Assembly: GCA_945870545.1 (NCBI GenBank)
Contig: CAMBTF010000008.1
Location: 1 to 15,518, forward strand
DNA: 15,518 bases
Reading direction: 5' to 3'
From: Akkermansia muciniphila
GTDB lineage: Bacteria > Verrucomicrobiota > Verrucomicrobiia > Verrucomicrobiales > Akkermansiaceae
In this document: positions 1-7,835 of the stretch, piece by piece
How positions within the stretch are numbered: position 1 is the first letter of the stretch
Layout of the letters: the number at the start of each line of letters is the position of its first letter
Translations under genes and position numbers: made by a program
The notes under the pieces: generated by a model
Seen by the model: only the letters and a program-made list of their open reading frames with translations
Databases searched by the model: none
What the model was told of the DNA's origin: nothing

Positions 1-1233
1 GTGAACGGGGCATTGGAAGCATGCCGTTTCGTGGGCGATCTTTTCATGCGCGGGTTGAAGATGATCATCGTGCCGCTGATCGTGACGGCGGTGGTTTCCG
101 GAATCACGGGGATGAAGGGCGTGGAGGGCTTCGGGCGGCTGGGGATGAAAACCATCGCGTTTTTCGTGAGCTCCAGCCTAGTTGCAATTACTGTGGGTCT
201 GGTAGTTGTGAACATCGTCAAGCCAGGCTTAGCTGACGGTTCCCCAAACGTTACGATTCGCGCGGCCTTCGAGGATATGGGGAGTGCGGCGAAGCCTTCA
301 GATAAGGACAAGGTGAAGGAGGCAGGTGCGCGGGAGGGTAAGGATTTCCTAGGGATTTTCACGGCCATGTTGCCGGAGAACGTGATAGGTGCCGCCAGCG
401 ACAACGGCAAGTTACTGGGGGTGATCGTGTTCAGCATTCTCTTCGCGATTGCAGTGACACAGCTTCCCGGTGACACCGGGGACTCGATCCGCCATTTTTT
501 CACAGCGGCCCACGAAGCCATGCTAACGGTGACGCGGTGGATCATGGCGTTGGCCCCGCTCGGGGTCTATGCGCTGATCCTGCCGGTGGTTTACACGACC
601 GGCGCGGATCTTTTCTTGCAGCTCGGAAAATACTTTTTCTCGGTGTTATTCGCTCTGGCTATTCACCTCTTCGTGTTCCTACCGCTCGCGTTGAAGTTCA
701 TCGGGAAAACAAGTCCACTCGCGCACTTCAAGGCGATGAGACCGGCACTGCTGCTCGCGTTCTCGACGGCATCATCCGCGGCGACACTGCCGGTGACAAT
801 GCGCTCGGTGCAGGAAAACGCGGGTGTCTCGAAGCGCATTACGAGCTTCACATTACCGCTCGGCTCCACGGTGAACATGGACGGCACGGCGCTCTACGAG
901 TGCGTGGCCGTCATTTTCGTGGCGCAGGTGATGGGTATCCAACTTGGCATCGGATCGCAATTTTTCATCGTGGTCGCGTCCTTGCTTACGACCGTGGGAG
1001 TGGCTGGCATCCCCTCGGCGAGCATGGTGGCGATCCTGCTGATCCTGAAAAACTCCGGGATTCCCAACGCGGAAACAGCCGTGGTAGCCTTGCTTTCCGT
1101 TGATCGGCTCTTGGATATGAGTCGGACAGCGGTGAACGTGTTCAGCGATTCCTGCGCGGCGGTGATCGTGGGGAAAAGCGAGGGCGAGGTCTTCGCGGTG
1201 AGGGATGAGGAAACGGGTCTTGTGAAATCATGA
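1..1233 (+). CDS. Dicarboxylate/amino acid:cation symporter (DAACS family), 5' truncated by window
   Basis: Inner-membrane secondary transporter of the GltP/DctA/GltPh family, which couples Na+ or H+ influx to uptake of acidic amino acids or C4-dicarboxylates. The frame is open from base 1, and the first visible residues match the second membrane segment of the family, so about 30-50 N-terminal residues lie outside the window; the GTG at base 1 is probably not the start. Family hallmarks in the 410 visible residues are the serine-rich hairpin STASSAATLP (255-264), NMDGT (292-296), the second hairpin AGIPSAS (335-341), and the last helix with D368, D372, R375, T376, N379 and D383. The Arg at 375 corresponds to the residue that binds the side-chain carboxylate in GltPh, so an acidic substrate (Glu/Asp or dicarboxylate) is inferred. 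A charged insertion (about 83-115) is longer than usual. The stop TGA is the first triplet of the downstream inverted repeat. Confidence 0.9.
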   Translation: MNGALEACRFVGDLFMRGLKMIIVPLIVTAVVSGITGMKGVEGFGRLGMKTIAFFVSSSLVAITVGLVVVNIVKPGLADGSPNVTIRAAFEDMGSAAKPSDKDKVKEAGAREGKDFLGIFTAMLPENVIGAASDNGKLLGVIVFSILFAIAVTQLPGDTGDSIRHFFTAAHEAMLTVTRWIMALAPLGVYALILPVVYTTGADLFLQLGKYFFSVLFALAIHLFVFLPLALKFIGKTSPLAHFKAMRPALLLAFSTASSAATLPVTMRSVQENAGVSKRITSFTLPLGSTVNMDGTALYECVAVIFVAQVMGIQLGIGSQFFIVVASLLTTVGVAGIPSASMVAILLILKNSGIPNAETAVVALLSVDRLLDMSRTAVNVFSDSCAAVIVGKSEGEVFAVRDEETGLVKS

Positions 1234-1356
1234 GGCATGGAGGGGCGGATCCAAAAATCCGCCCCAGCCCATGAGGTGAAGATGGGGTCAGCGGACGCAC
1301 GGAATATCGGCTTTCCATGGGCATCGGCGGATTCCGATCCGCCGCTCCATGCCTCA
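1231..1356. repeat. REPIN-like inverted-repeat element between convergent genes
   Basis: The outer arms TGAGGCATGGAG (1231-1242) and CTCCATGCCTCA (1345-1356) are perfect 12-nt inverted repeats. Just inside each arm is a small hairpin with the same core: GGGGCGGAT/ATCCGCCCC (1242-1250 with 1257-1265) and CGGCGGAT/ATCCGCCG (1325-1332 with 1337-1344). Two REP hairpins in opposite orientation around about 60 bp of spacer is the architecture of a REPIN. The element exactly fills the gap: the TGA of the left arm is the stop codon of the symporter and the TGA read from the right arm is the stop codon of the POT gene. It may also act as a bidirectional terminator, although no T-tract follows. Confidence 0.75.
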
Positions 1357-3231
1357 GGAATCCTGAAGGTAGTTTTTCGGACGATAGAACATCGCGAAGG
1401 GAATGAACAGGATGGCGGTGACGCCCATGAGGGAGCTGAAGAACCAGAAATACGCCGCGCCCTGGAGGCGCACCTGGCCGCCGGCGAAGGTGGTTTGAGA
1501 ATACGTCTCCCCTCCCCCGTCTCGTGTTGCGGAAAGGCCGAGTTCGCGTTTCCTCGCCGCCAGCCAGGGTTCCTCGGGGCGGAACCTATCGAGCCATGAG
1601 GCTTTCTTTTTCGGCACCGCCTCGGCCTTGGAGATGATGATGCCGACATCCCATTTCGTGTTCCATTTGCCGTCGCCGCCCGCGCTCCAGACCCGGGCGG
1701 TGGAGGAGTTCAGGGTGAGGTAGCGGAGCGGTCTGCCCCAATGATCCCTGATGCCGGAGAGGAGTTCGGTGCCGGTTTTTTCAGCGGGGAAACGGCCAGA
1801 TTTTTCCGCGTGGGAAATGATCGTCTGCGCCGCGCGATCGAGAATTTTCTGACCCGGGACTTCCAGCGGGACTTTCGCATCTTTACCGAGGCGGTAGATG
1901 TATGCGCCTTCGACATCGCTTTTGTTGTATCCGGGAAGGACGATGGTGCGGGGATCGCCCTGCCAATCCTCGGGCAGCGAGCCGATGTGCTCGGCGAGCT
2001 GCTCCTCGGCGGCGCTGGGGATCTGGATGTATTGGTTCACACCCCAGACGAAGATGTTTCCCACCGCCACGGCACCTAGGTAAAAACACATGATGAAGGA
2101 CTTCATTTTCCTGGGTGCCTGGGTGTAGGCGAACTCGAGCGCGACAATCGAAACGAGGATCTCCGCCGCTGTTAGAAGCGCGAACGCGCCGATCTGCCAT
2201 GCGATGTTCGGCCTACCTCCGGCGTCGATCTCCACTTGGATGAGGCTTACCAGCACGAAGGCCGCGGCCATCAGGACGAAGCCCGCACCCATTTTCCGCA
2301 GGGGGCTGAGCGGAAAGAATTTCTCCACCCAAGGGTAGATGATGAGGCTGAAGATCGGGATGAACGTGAGGACGAAAACCGAGTTGAGCGATTGGATCTG
2401 CGAGGGCAGCCACTGAAAGCCGAGGAAATTGCGATCCATGTCCTGCGATTGGAAAATCCAGGTCGAGCCGGTCTGATCGAAGAGCGCCCAGAACATCGCG
2501 ACGAAAAGATAAACAGGCAATAGCTTCAGCATGGCGAAGACGCCCTCGCGGTCGAACGCCTCGGTCAGGAAACCCATGCCGCCCGGCGGGACGTGGGCGA
2601 AGCGTTTCCTGCCGAGCCAGAAAACGAAAGTGGCGATGGCCATCAAGACACCTGGCACGCCGAAAGCCCAGTGCGGGCCATACCATTCCAGCAGCCACGG
2701 CGTGAGCAGCATGGAAGCGAAAGCGCCGAGATTGATGGAGAAGTAGAACCAGTTGAAAATGCGCGGCAGCAGACGGGAATTGAGGGCACCGAACTGGTCG
2801 CCGACGTGGGCGGAAACGCAGGGTTTGATGCCGCCTGCACCGAGCGCAATCATCACGAGGCCGGCGATCATCCATTTTTCCGAGTGGCCGAAGTGCCCCA
2901 TCATCGCCAGCGCGGCGTGGCCCGCGCAATAGACCAGCGAGAGCCCGATGATGACCTTGTATTTTCCGAAAAACACATCCGCGAGGATCGCTCCGATAAT
3001 GGGAGTGATGTAGAAGGCGGCGTTGAAAAGATGCACCAGGCCGGTGGCTCGCGCTTCGTCCATCGGTTTTCCGGACGCGCCGTCCATCAGGAAAAGGTAT
3101 TGGCTGAGGAAGACGGCGAGGATCGCCTTCATGCCGTAGAACGAGAAGCGCTCGGCCGCCTCATTGCCGATGATGTGCGGGATGCCGTCCGGCATTTTTT
3201 CGGTTTCCTCCGGCTTGGTGCGATACTGCAT
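1354..3231 (-). CDS. POT/PTR2-family proton-dependent peptide transporter with soluble insert
   Basis: Major-facilitator transporter of the proton-dependent oligopeptide family, inner membrane. The chosen ATG (3231) gives 625 residues beginning MQYRTKPEETEKMPDGIPHI; an ATG at 3195, with GGAGG 11 nt upstream, is the main alternative, and ATGs further upstream run into the kinase stop codon. POT motifs are ExxERF in GNEAAERFSFYGM (E24, E27, R28), GAILADVFFGKYKVI (80-94), GGIKPCVSAHVGDQF (133-147) and FNWFYFSINLGA (159-170). The chain has many hydrophobic segments. Between the penultimate and last membrane segments (about 402-591) is a hydrophilic region of about 190 residues. Part of it (about 496-529) contains HWGRPLRY and WSAGGDGKWNT, which recall the C-terminal calcium-loop region of type II secretion pseudopilin G. 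Transport substrate cannot be read from the sequence. The gene lies 43 bp downstream of the kinase and is probably co-transcribed with it. Confidence 0.9.
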   Translation of the reverse strand: MQYRTKPEETEKMPDGIPHIIGNEAAERFSFYGMKAILAVFLSQYLFLMDGASGKPMDEARATGLVHLFNAAFYITPIIGAILADVFFGKYKVIIGLSLVYCAGHAALAMMGHFGHSEKWMIAGLVMIALGAGGIKPCVSAHVGDQFGALNSRLLPRIFNWFYFSINLGAFASMLLTPWLLEWYGPHWAFGVPGVLMAIATFVFWLGRKRFAHVPPGGMGFLTEAFDREGVFAMLKLLPVYLFVAMFWALFDQTGSTWIFQSQDMDRNFLGFQWLPSQIQSLNSVFVLTFIPIFSLIIYPWVEKFFPLSPLRKMGAGFVLMAAAFVLVSLIQVEIDAGGRPNIAWQIGAFALLTAAEILVSIVALEFAYTQAPRKMKSFIMCFYLGAVAVGNIFVWGVNQYIQIPSAAEEQLAEHIGSLPEDWQGDPRTIVLPGYNKSDVEGAYIYRLGKDAKVPLEVPGQKILDRAAQTIISHAEKSGRFPAEKTGTELLSGIRDHWGRPLRYLTLNSSTARVWSAGGDGKWNTKWDVGIIISKAEAVPKKKASWLDRFRPEEPWLAARKRELGLSATRDGGGETYSQTTFAGGQVRLQGAAYFWFFSSLMGVTAILFIPFAMFYRPKNYLQDS

Positions 3232-3274
3232 GGCCGGAAAAATCCCCGCTCGCAGGGGAAACATCAAGCACGCA

Positions 3275-5656
3275 CTACTTCGGTAAGCCCGGCGACAAGA
3301 CATCCCAGCGGACTTTGAAGGATTCGCTCATTTTCGAGAGGCTCTCGGCGGCGGCGATGGCGCGTTGTCTATCGCCAGCGAGCCATTCCAGAGCGATCGC
3401 CGATTCCATGCGGCGCGTTCGGTCCGGCTCGGCGGTGAGTCTTTTCAACAGTTCGGCATTGAGCTTGATGATCTGGTCGGGCGCGAGATCCATCCAACGG
3501 ATCTCCCGCACCTTGCCGGTCTGATCTTTGCTATAGAGAGCGTCATCCTTGACCACCAGCGAAACGATCGCCGTTCCGTCTTTGAGTGTCAGAGGCAGAT
3601 TGACAGGCCCCTTGAGGAGATCCGCTTCGATTTCCGTGAGTAAATTCAGTGATGCCTGCGAAACCACCATCAGGGAGGCGCGTTTGCATCCAGGCGGGTC
3701 ATCCTTGAACTCGTCCAATTTCTTGATGATCTCAGAGAAGCGGTAGCCCTTGGCAAAGAATTCGATGTTCCTCAGTAATTTTTCGCCGTCCTGCATCACA
3801 GATTCCACGTTTTTTACAGGAAGTTGCGGAATGGATAAGACACGCTCCAACTTAGTAAGATCGAGCTGGCGGGCGCGGATATTGAAACGGGCGCGTCCCT
3901 TGGTCTCAAGGAGCGTGAGAGTCTCATTCAGATCCGCGATGGCCTCACGGCAAGATTCCGGGGTTTTCGGATCAGAGTGAAGGGAGTCTAATTTCATCCT
4001 TTCGTAATCCCTGAGATAACCCTTCGCTGCCTTTTGATACCACGCCAGCACATTGTCCTTCGTGAGCGATGGTTCGGTGGAGAATGCCCGCAGAAAAGGA
4101 AGCGCCTGGTCAAAACCACCCTGTTCCCAGTTTTTCAGACCCGCGATGAGCGAGGCCATGTGAACCTCGCTACCCTTCGAGCCAAGAAGCACATCATTTT
4201 GTTTAACGAAGGCGGGATCCCATAGCTTCTCCAGGATCGGGCGCACCGCCGTCTGGAATGCCGATTCGCCCGCCGTATGCGCACCCTTGATATGCTCCCC
4301 TGCCGCGGAGGCATGCTTGCGGGCGTCGTTCATCCTGCCGTCCATCATCGCGGCAACCACCGCCTCCAGCCCGGCCCAAGTCCGTGTCGGCTCCTGCACC
4401 GCTACATCCGCAAGCAGCGCAGCGAAATGGGCCTCCGCAACCCTGAGCTCCCCGCGCTCCAAGGCAGCGCGAGCCGCCCGGTATTTCTCCGCGATACGAT
4501 GTGCCGCTTGCTCGCCCTGATCTGGCGTGGCTTCAACCGCGATCACGGTCGATTTCGGCTTGGGTGGAGGAGGCTCTGAAGATTTTACCAGCACAACTCC
4601 TGCGACAGCCGCGACGAGCAGCACGGCCGCAGCGGCAGCAAGGAAGGTGTTCTGCTGCTTTTTCTTTCGCAACTCCAGGCGTCGCTGGGAATTCGTTATC
4701 CCCTCCAGATCCCTCACCAACTCGCCGTTCGCGATTTTCAGCGATGTGTGGAGCGCGCCGATCATTTCGTCGTAGCTGGTGAAACGGTTGACCGGATCAA
4801 AGGCCATCGCACGTTCAATCACCGCACATGTCTCCTCGCTTAGGTCGGGAGCCGCTTTTTTCAAGGGCACGATTCGTCTCTTCGCCTCTCTCAGAACATC
4901 GGAAGACATGGACTCCTCGTTGCAGGGCGGCTTGCCGGCCAGCGCATGGTAAAAGGTGGCCCCGAAGGCGTAGATATCGGCACGGAAATCTTCGACTCCA
5001 CCCTCTATCGCCTCGGGTGGGACGTAGTATGGAGTCGCCCAGATTTCCTCGGCCTTGGCCTTCCCCGCTTGCGTCACCAGCGCGAGGCCGAAATCCACGA
5101 GCTTCGCGTTGCCTTCGGCATCAAGCAGGATGTTGCCGGGCTTTACGTCACGGTGAATCAGGCCGGCCGCCTGCGCGCCCTTGAGCCCCTCCGCCACCTG
5201 GATCGCGAGCGGCAGGGCTTCCATTTCCGGAATGCGCCCCCGCTCCCGGATGTGATGCTCGAAATGGCCGCCGGGCACAAACTCCATCGCGATGTAGAGT
5301 CTCCCGAAGGCCTTGCCGGTCGTAAAAACGCTCACCACGTTCGGGTGGCTGAAAGAGGCCGTAAGCCGGGCCTCATTCTCGAAGGCAGAGATTCGCTTCT
5401 CGTCTCTGGAAAACTCCTCGCTCAGGATTTTCAGCGCCACCTCACGGTCGAGGGTGCTATCCGTCGCGATGAAAACGGAACTCATGCCGCCGATCGCGTA
5501 CCGCCGGTTCAGGACGTAGGGGCCGAACTGCTTTTTCACCCGATTCTCGATCTGGCAGGATGGGCAAATCACGCGGGAATAAGGCGGATGCAACGCGACA
5601 TTCATCGGCGCACCGCACGAATAACACACTATGATTTCCTCTTCCCCATCGACCAT
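3275..5656 (-). CDS. Membrane-spanning Hanks-type Ser/Thr protein kinase with N-terminal zinc ribbon
   Basis: A 793-residue signalling kinase of the bacterial eukaryotic-like (PknB-type) family. Order of parts: a four-Cys zinc ribbon (C11, C14, C31, C34); kinase domain about 45-305 with glycine loop IGGMSSVF (55-62), catalytic Lys K76 in VALKIL, helix-C Glu E95, catalytic loop HRDVKPGN (168-175), DFG (188-190), activation segment ATPYYVPPE (207-215) and the D227 helix; a basic juxtamembrane stretch (RKKKQQ, 330-335); one hydrophobic segment (about 337-357); a Pro-rich linker (PPPPKPK); then about 430 residues of helix-rich sequence outside the membrane without a domain I recognise. All catalytic residues are present, so an active kinase is expected. 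The ATG at 5656 is chosen because it precedes the zinc ribbon directly; its RBS is weak. Targets are unknown. The co-directional POT transporter downstream is a possible but unproven partner. Confidence 0.92.
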   Translation of the reverse strand: MVDGEEEIIVCYSCGAPMNVALHPPYSRVICPSCQIENRVKKQFGPYVLNRRYAIGGMSSVFIATDSTLDREVALKILSEEFSRDEKRISAFENEARLTASFSHPNVVSVFTTGKAFGRLYIAMEFVPGGHFEHHIRERGRIPEMEALPLAIQVAEGLKGAQAAGLIHRDVKPGNILLDAEGNAKLVDFGLALVTQAGKAKAEEIWATPYYVPPEAIEGGVEDFRADIYAFGATFYHALAGKPPCNEESMSSDVLREAKRRIVPLKKAAPDLSEETCAVIERAMAFDPVNRFTSYDEMIGALHTSLKIANGELVRDLEGITNSQRRLELRKKKQQNTFLAAAAAVLLVAAVAGVVLVKSSEPPPPKPKSTVIAVEATPDQGEQAAHRIAEKYRAARAALERGELRVAEAHFAALLADVAVQEPTRTWAGLEAVVAAMMDGRMNDARKHASAAGEHIKGAHTAGESAFQTAVRPILEKLWDPAFVKQNDVLLGSKGSEVHMASLIAGLKNWEQGGFDQALPFLRAFSTEPSLTKDNVLAWYQKAAKGYLRDYERMKLDSLHSDPKTPESCREAIADLNETLTLLETKGRARFNIRARQLDLTKLERVLSIPQLPVKNVESVMQDGEKLLRNIEFFAKGYRFSEIIKKLDEFKDDPPGCKRASLMVVSQASLNLLTEIEADLLKGPVNLPLTLKDGTAIVSLVVKDDALYSKDQTGKVREIRWMDLAPDQIIKLNAELLKRLTAEPDRTRRMESAIALEWLAGDRQRAIAAAESLSKMSESFKVRWDVLSPGLPK

Positions 5657-5734
5657 CTCGGCGATTCTAATGGCTCACTTTCTGTCTGGAAACTTCGAAT
5701 GTTAGAAATCTTTCACCCGGGATCGCGCTCATTG

Positions 5735-5763
5735 TTGCCCTCTGGCTTCCGAAATCTGATAAC
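5735..5763 (+). promoter_or_regulatory. Possible promoter for ruvA-gltX
   Basis: TTGCCC (5735-5740) and GATAAC (5758-5763) are separated by 17 bp, each matching 4 of 6 positions of the sigma-70 consensus. They lie about 55-80 bp upstream of the ruvA start, inside the 160-bp divergent spacer between the kinase gene and ruvA. This is a weak motif match and only position supports it. Confidence 0.2.
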
Positions 5764-5816
5764 TGAAAGCAAGCTTACCTCTTGCCACCGAGCGCATTTC
5801 CCCCGAAATCTCACCT

Positions 5817-6413
5817 GTGATCGCTAGACTCAGAGGAAACATCATCGAGGCCTTTCCGAACCGGCTCATCGTGGACTGCCATGGTGTGGGCTACGAGGCG
5901 ATCATCCCCATTTCCACCTACGACAAGCTCCACCCGACAGAGGGCGCGCCCGTTGATCTCCGCACCCATCTCCACATCCGGGAAAATGCCCAGACGCTGT
6001 ACGGATTCGCCACCGAGGAGGAGCGCGACGTTTTCCTGCTGCTCATCGACCGCGTATCCGGCATCGGCCCCGCCATCGCCATCGCGATCCTCAGCGGGAT
6101 GCCGGTGGCGATGTTTAAGTCCGCCGTCGTGGCGGGCGATGTCACGCTCCTTTCCAAATCCAAAGGGGTCGGCAAAAAAACCGCCGAGCGCATCATCCTA
6201 GAGCTCAAGGACAAGGTCGGCGTCACCGATACCTGGCAGGACGCCGCCTCCGGCCAGGTTTCCTCGCAAGCCGCCGATGCCGAACTCGCCCTCATCGCGC
6301 TCGGCTACAAGCAGGTCGATTCCCGCAAGGCCGTCCGCGCGATCCTCGACCAAGACCCCGCCGCCTCCGCCGAAGCCCTCATCCGCGGTGCCCTCCGCAG
6401 CCTGCAAGGCTAG
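5817..6413 (+). CDS. ruvA: Holliday junction branch migration protein RuvA
   Basis: RuvA tetramers bind four-way DNA junctions and load the RuvB helicase for branch migration during recombinational repair. The 198 residues are the normal family length and are complete. The GTG start gives MIARLRGNIIEAF, matching the conserved M-I-x-x-L-x-G opening of RuvA, so GTG is preferred although no clear Shine-Dalgarno sequence precedes it. Domain I (OB fold) is about 1-64, including DCHGVGYE (20-27). Domain II has two helix-hairpin-helix motifs, RVSGIGPAIAIAIL (79-92) and GVGKKTAERIILELKDK (117-133). Domain III (about 150-198) is the RuvB-contacting three-helix bundle, DAELALIALGYKQVDSRKAV onward. ruvB and ruvC are not adjacent here. 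The gene is followed after 36 bp by gltX on the same strand. Confidence 0.97.
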   Translation: MIARLRGNIIEAFPNRLIVDCHGVGYEAIIPISTYDKLHPTEGAPVDLRTHLHIRENAQTLYGFATEEERDVFLLLIDRVSGIGPAIAIAILSGMPVAMFKSAVVAGDVTLLSKSKGVGKKTAERIILELKDKVGVTDTWQDAASGQVSSQAADAELALIALGYKQVDSRKAVRAILDQDPAASAEALIRGALRSLQG

Positions 6414-6449
6414 TCTTCCTTAGGGTTTAAAATTTAAAGTTTAGAATTT

Positions 6450-7763
6450 ATGTCCGTCCGCACCCGCTTCGCCCCCTCCCCCACCGGCTACCTCCACGTC
6501 GGCGGCGCCCGCACCGCCTTGTTCAACTGGCTCTACGCCCGGAAACACGGCGGGCAATTCATCCTCCGCATCGAGGATACCGATGCCGCCCGCAACACCG
6601 AGGAAGCCCGCCAGGCCATTTTCGACGGCATGTCCTGGCTCGGCCTCGATTGGGATGAAGGCCCGGACAGTGGCGGCGATCTTCGGTCGCCGTCTTCCTC
6701 CTCTTCATATTACCAGTCCCAAAGGAAACCCATCTACGACGCCTATTTCGAAAAACTCCTCGCCGCCGACCGACTTTACAAGGATGGCGATGCAACCCGT
6801 TTCCGCTTCGACCGCAAACCGATCACCATGCACGACCTCGTCTGCGGCGAGGTTACCATCGACTACCGCGATGAATCGAACACGCCCGACATGGTCGTGA
6901 AACGCAGCGACGGCTCCTACGTGTTCCATTTCGTCAACGTCGTCGATGACCTTGAGATGAAGATAACCCACGTGATCCGCGGCGAGGACCACCTGATGAA
7001 CACGCCGAAACACCTCCAGCTCATCGAAGCCCTCGGCTCGCAACCGCCGCAATACGCCCACATCCCGCTCATCCTCAATCCCGACGGATCGAAGATGTCG
7101 AAACGAGACGCCGGAGCTGCCGTCGGTGATTATCCGCGCCAGGGTTTTCTCTCCGAAGCGGTCGTGAATTTCATCGCCCTGCTCGGCTGGTCGTCGAAAT
7201 CCGATGAGGAAATTTTCACTCTAACAGAACTCATCGACCGTTTCTCGCTGGAGGCGATCAACCGCGCACCCGCCCGTTTCGATATCGAGAAATGCAAATG
7301 GGTCAACCAGCAGCACATCGCGAAAATCTCCACAGAGAAGTTTGCGGATTTGGCGAAGCCGTTCGTCGAAGCGGAGAAGCTCCCAATCACCGAAAACTAC
7401 GCCGCCGTGATCGCGGCGGTGAAAGAGAAAGTCCGGCTCCTAACGGAAGTGCCCGCCGCCATCGATTTCCTCATCACCGACACCGCCGCGCAGGATGCGG
7501 AAGCCGTCGCAAAAGCCAAAGGCAATCCGAACTCCGCTTTTCTCCCCATGCTCGCCGACCACATGGCCACGCTCACCGATTGGTCGGCGGACATTGCCAA
7601 GGAAGCCATCGCCAGCGTCGCCCAGGCGAACGGGGCGAAACCCGGGCAACTCATGTTCCCCGTGCGAGTCGCCCTTTCCGGCCGCGCCCACGGCCCGGAT
7701 CTCGGGGATGTTTTTGTGATCTTGGGGAAAGAGCGGACGCTTGCGAGATTGAGGAGTTTCTGA
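6450..7763 (+). CDS. gltX: Glutamyl-tRNA synthetase (compact form)
   Basis: Class I aminoacyl-tRNA synthetase that charges tRNA-Glu in the cytoplasm. The HIGH-equivalent HVGG is in APSPTGYLHVGGARTALF near the N-terminus and the KMSKR signature is in DGSKMSKRDAG. The highly conserved ITHVIRGEDHLMNTPKH is present between them. The C-terminal anticodon-binding domain ends with the typical GPDLGDVFVILGKERTLARL. At 437 residues it is shorter than the usual 465-500. The shortening is after LYKDGDATRFRFDRK, where most GltX proteins carry about 50 residues with a CxCxxxY-like segment; the missing part belongs to the acceptor-stem region. I believe compact GltX of this type occurs in related lineages, so this is probably not damage. 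The start follows an AT-rich stretch without a Shine-Dalgarno sequence. Confidence 0.95.
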   Translation: MSVRTRFAPSPTGYLHVGGARTALFNWLYARKHGGQFILRIEDTDAARNTEEARQAIFDGMSWLGLDWDEGPDSGGDLRSPSSSSSYYQSQRKPIYDAYFEKLLAADRLYKDGDATRFRFDRKPITMHDLVCGEVTIDYRDESNTPDMVVKRSDGSYVFHFVNVVDDLEMKITHVIRGEDHLMNTPKHLQLIEALGSQPPQYAHIPLILNPDGSKMSKRDAGAAVGDYPRQGFLSEAVVNFIALLGWSSKSDEEIFTLTELIDRFSLEAINRAPARFDIEKCKWVNQQHIAKISTEKFADLAKPFVEAEKLPITENYAAVIAAVKEKVRLLTEVPAAIDFLITDTAAQDAEAVAKAKGNPNSAFLPMLADHMATLTDWSADIAKEAIASVAQANGAKPGQLMFPVRVALSGRAHGPDLGDVFVILGKERTLARLRSF

Positions 7764-7768
7764 GAATT

Positions 7769-7834
7769 GGAGAGCCGTGCCTGTGGCCGGCTTCTACGCA
7801 ATGCCAGGGAAGCCGGCCACAGGCATGGCTCTCC
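7769..7834. terminator. 26-bp hairpin between convergent gltX and metH
   Basis: Arms 7769-7794 and 7809-7834 pair at 25 of 26 positions (the exception is a G/T wobble) around a 14-nt loop. It fills the gap between the gltX stop (7763) and the metH stop (7836), so it would serve as a bidirectional terminator. No run of T follows on either side, so an intrinsic-terminator function is uncertain. The symmetry and the shared octamer AGGCATGG with the REPIN at 1231-1356 leave open that it is another dispersed repetitive element. Confidence 0.6.
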
Positions 7835-7835
7835 A

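Noticed and set aside
1237..1599. 120-codon plus-strand frame starting in the REPIN
   Set aside because: It overlaps the repeat and the 3' end of the POT gene in antisense and resembles no protein.
4946..5827. 293-codon plus-strand frame opposite the kinase gene
   Set aside because: It is antisense to a fully conserved kinase domain, has no recognisable protein features and ends inside ruvA; a typical GC-rich shadow frame.
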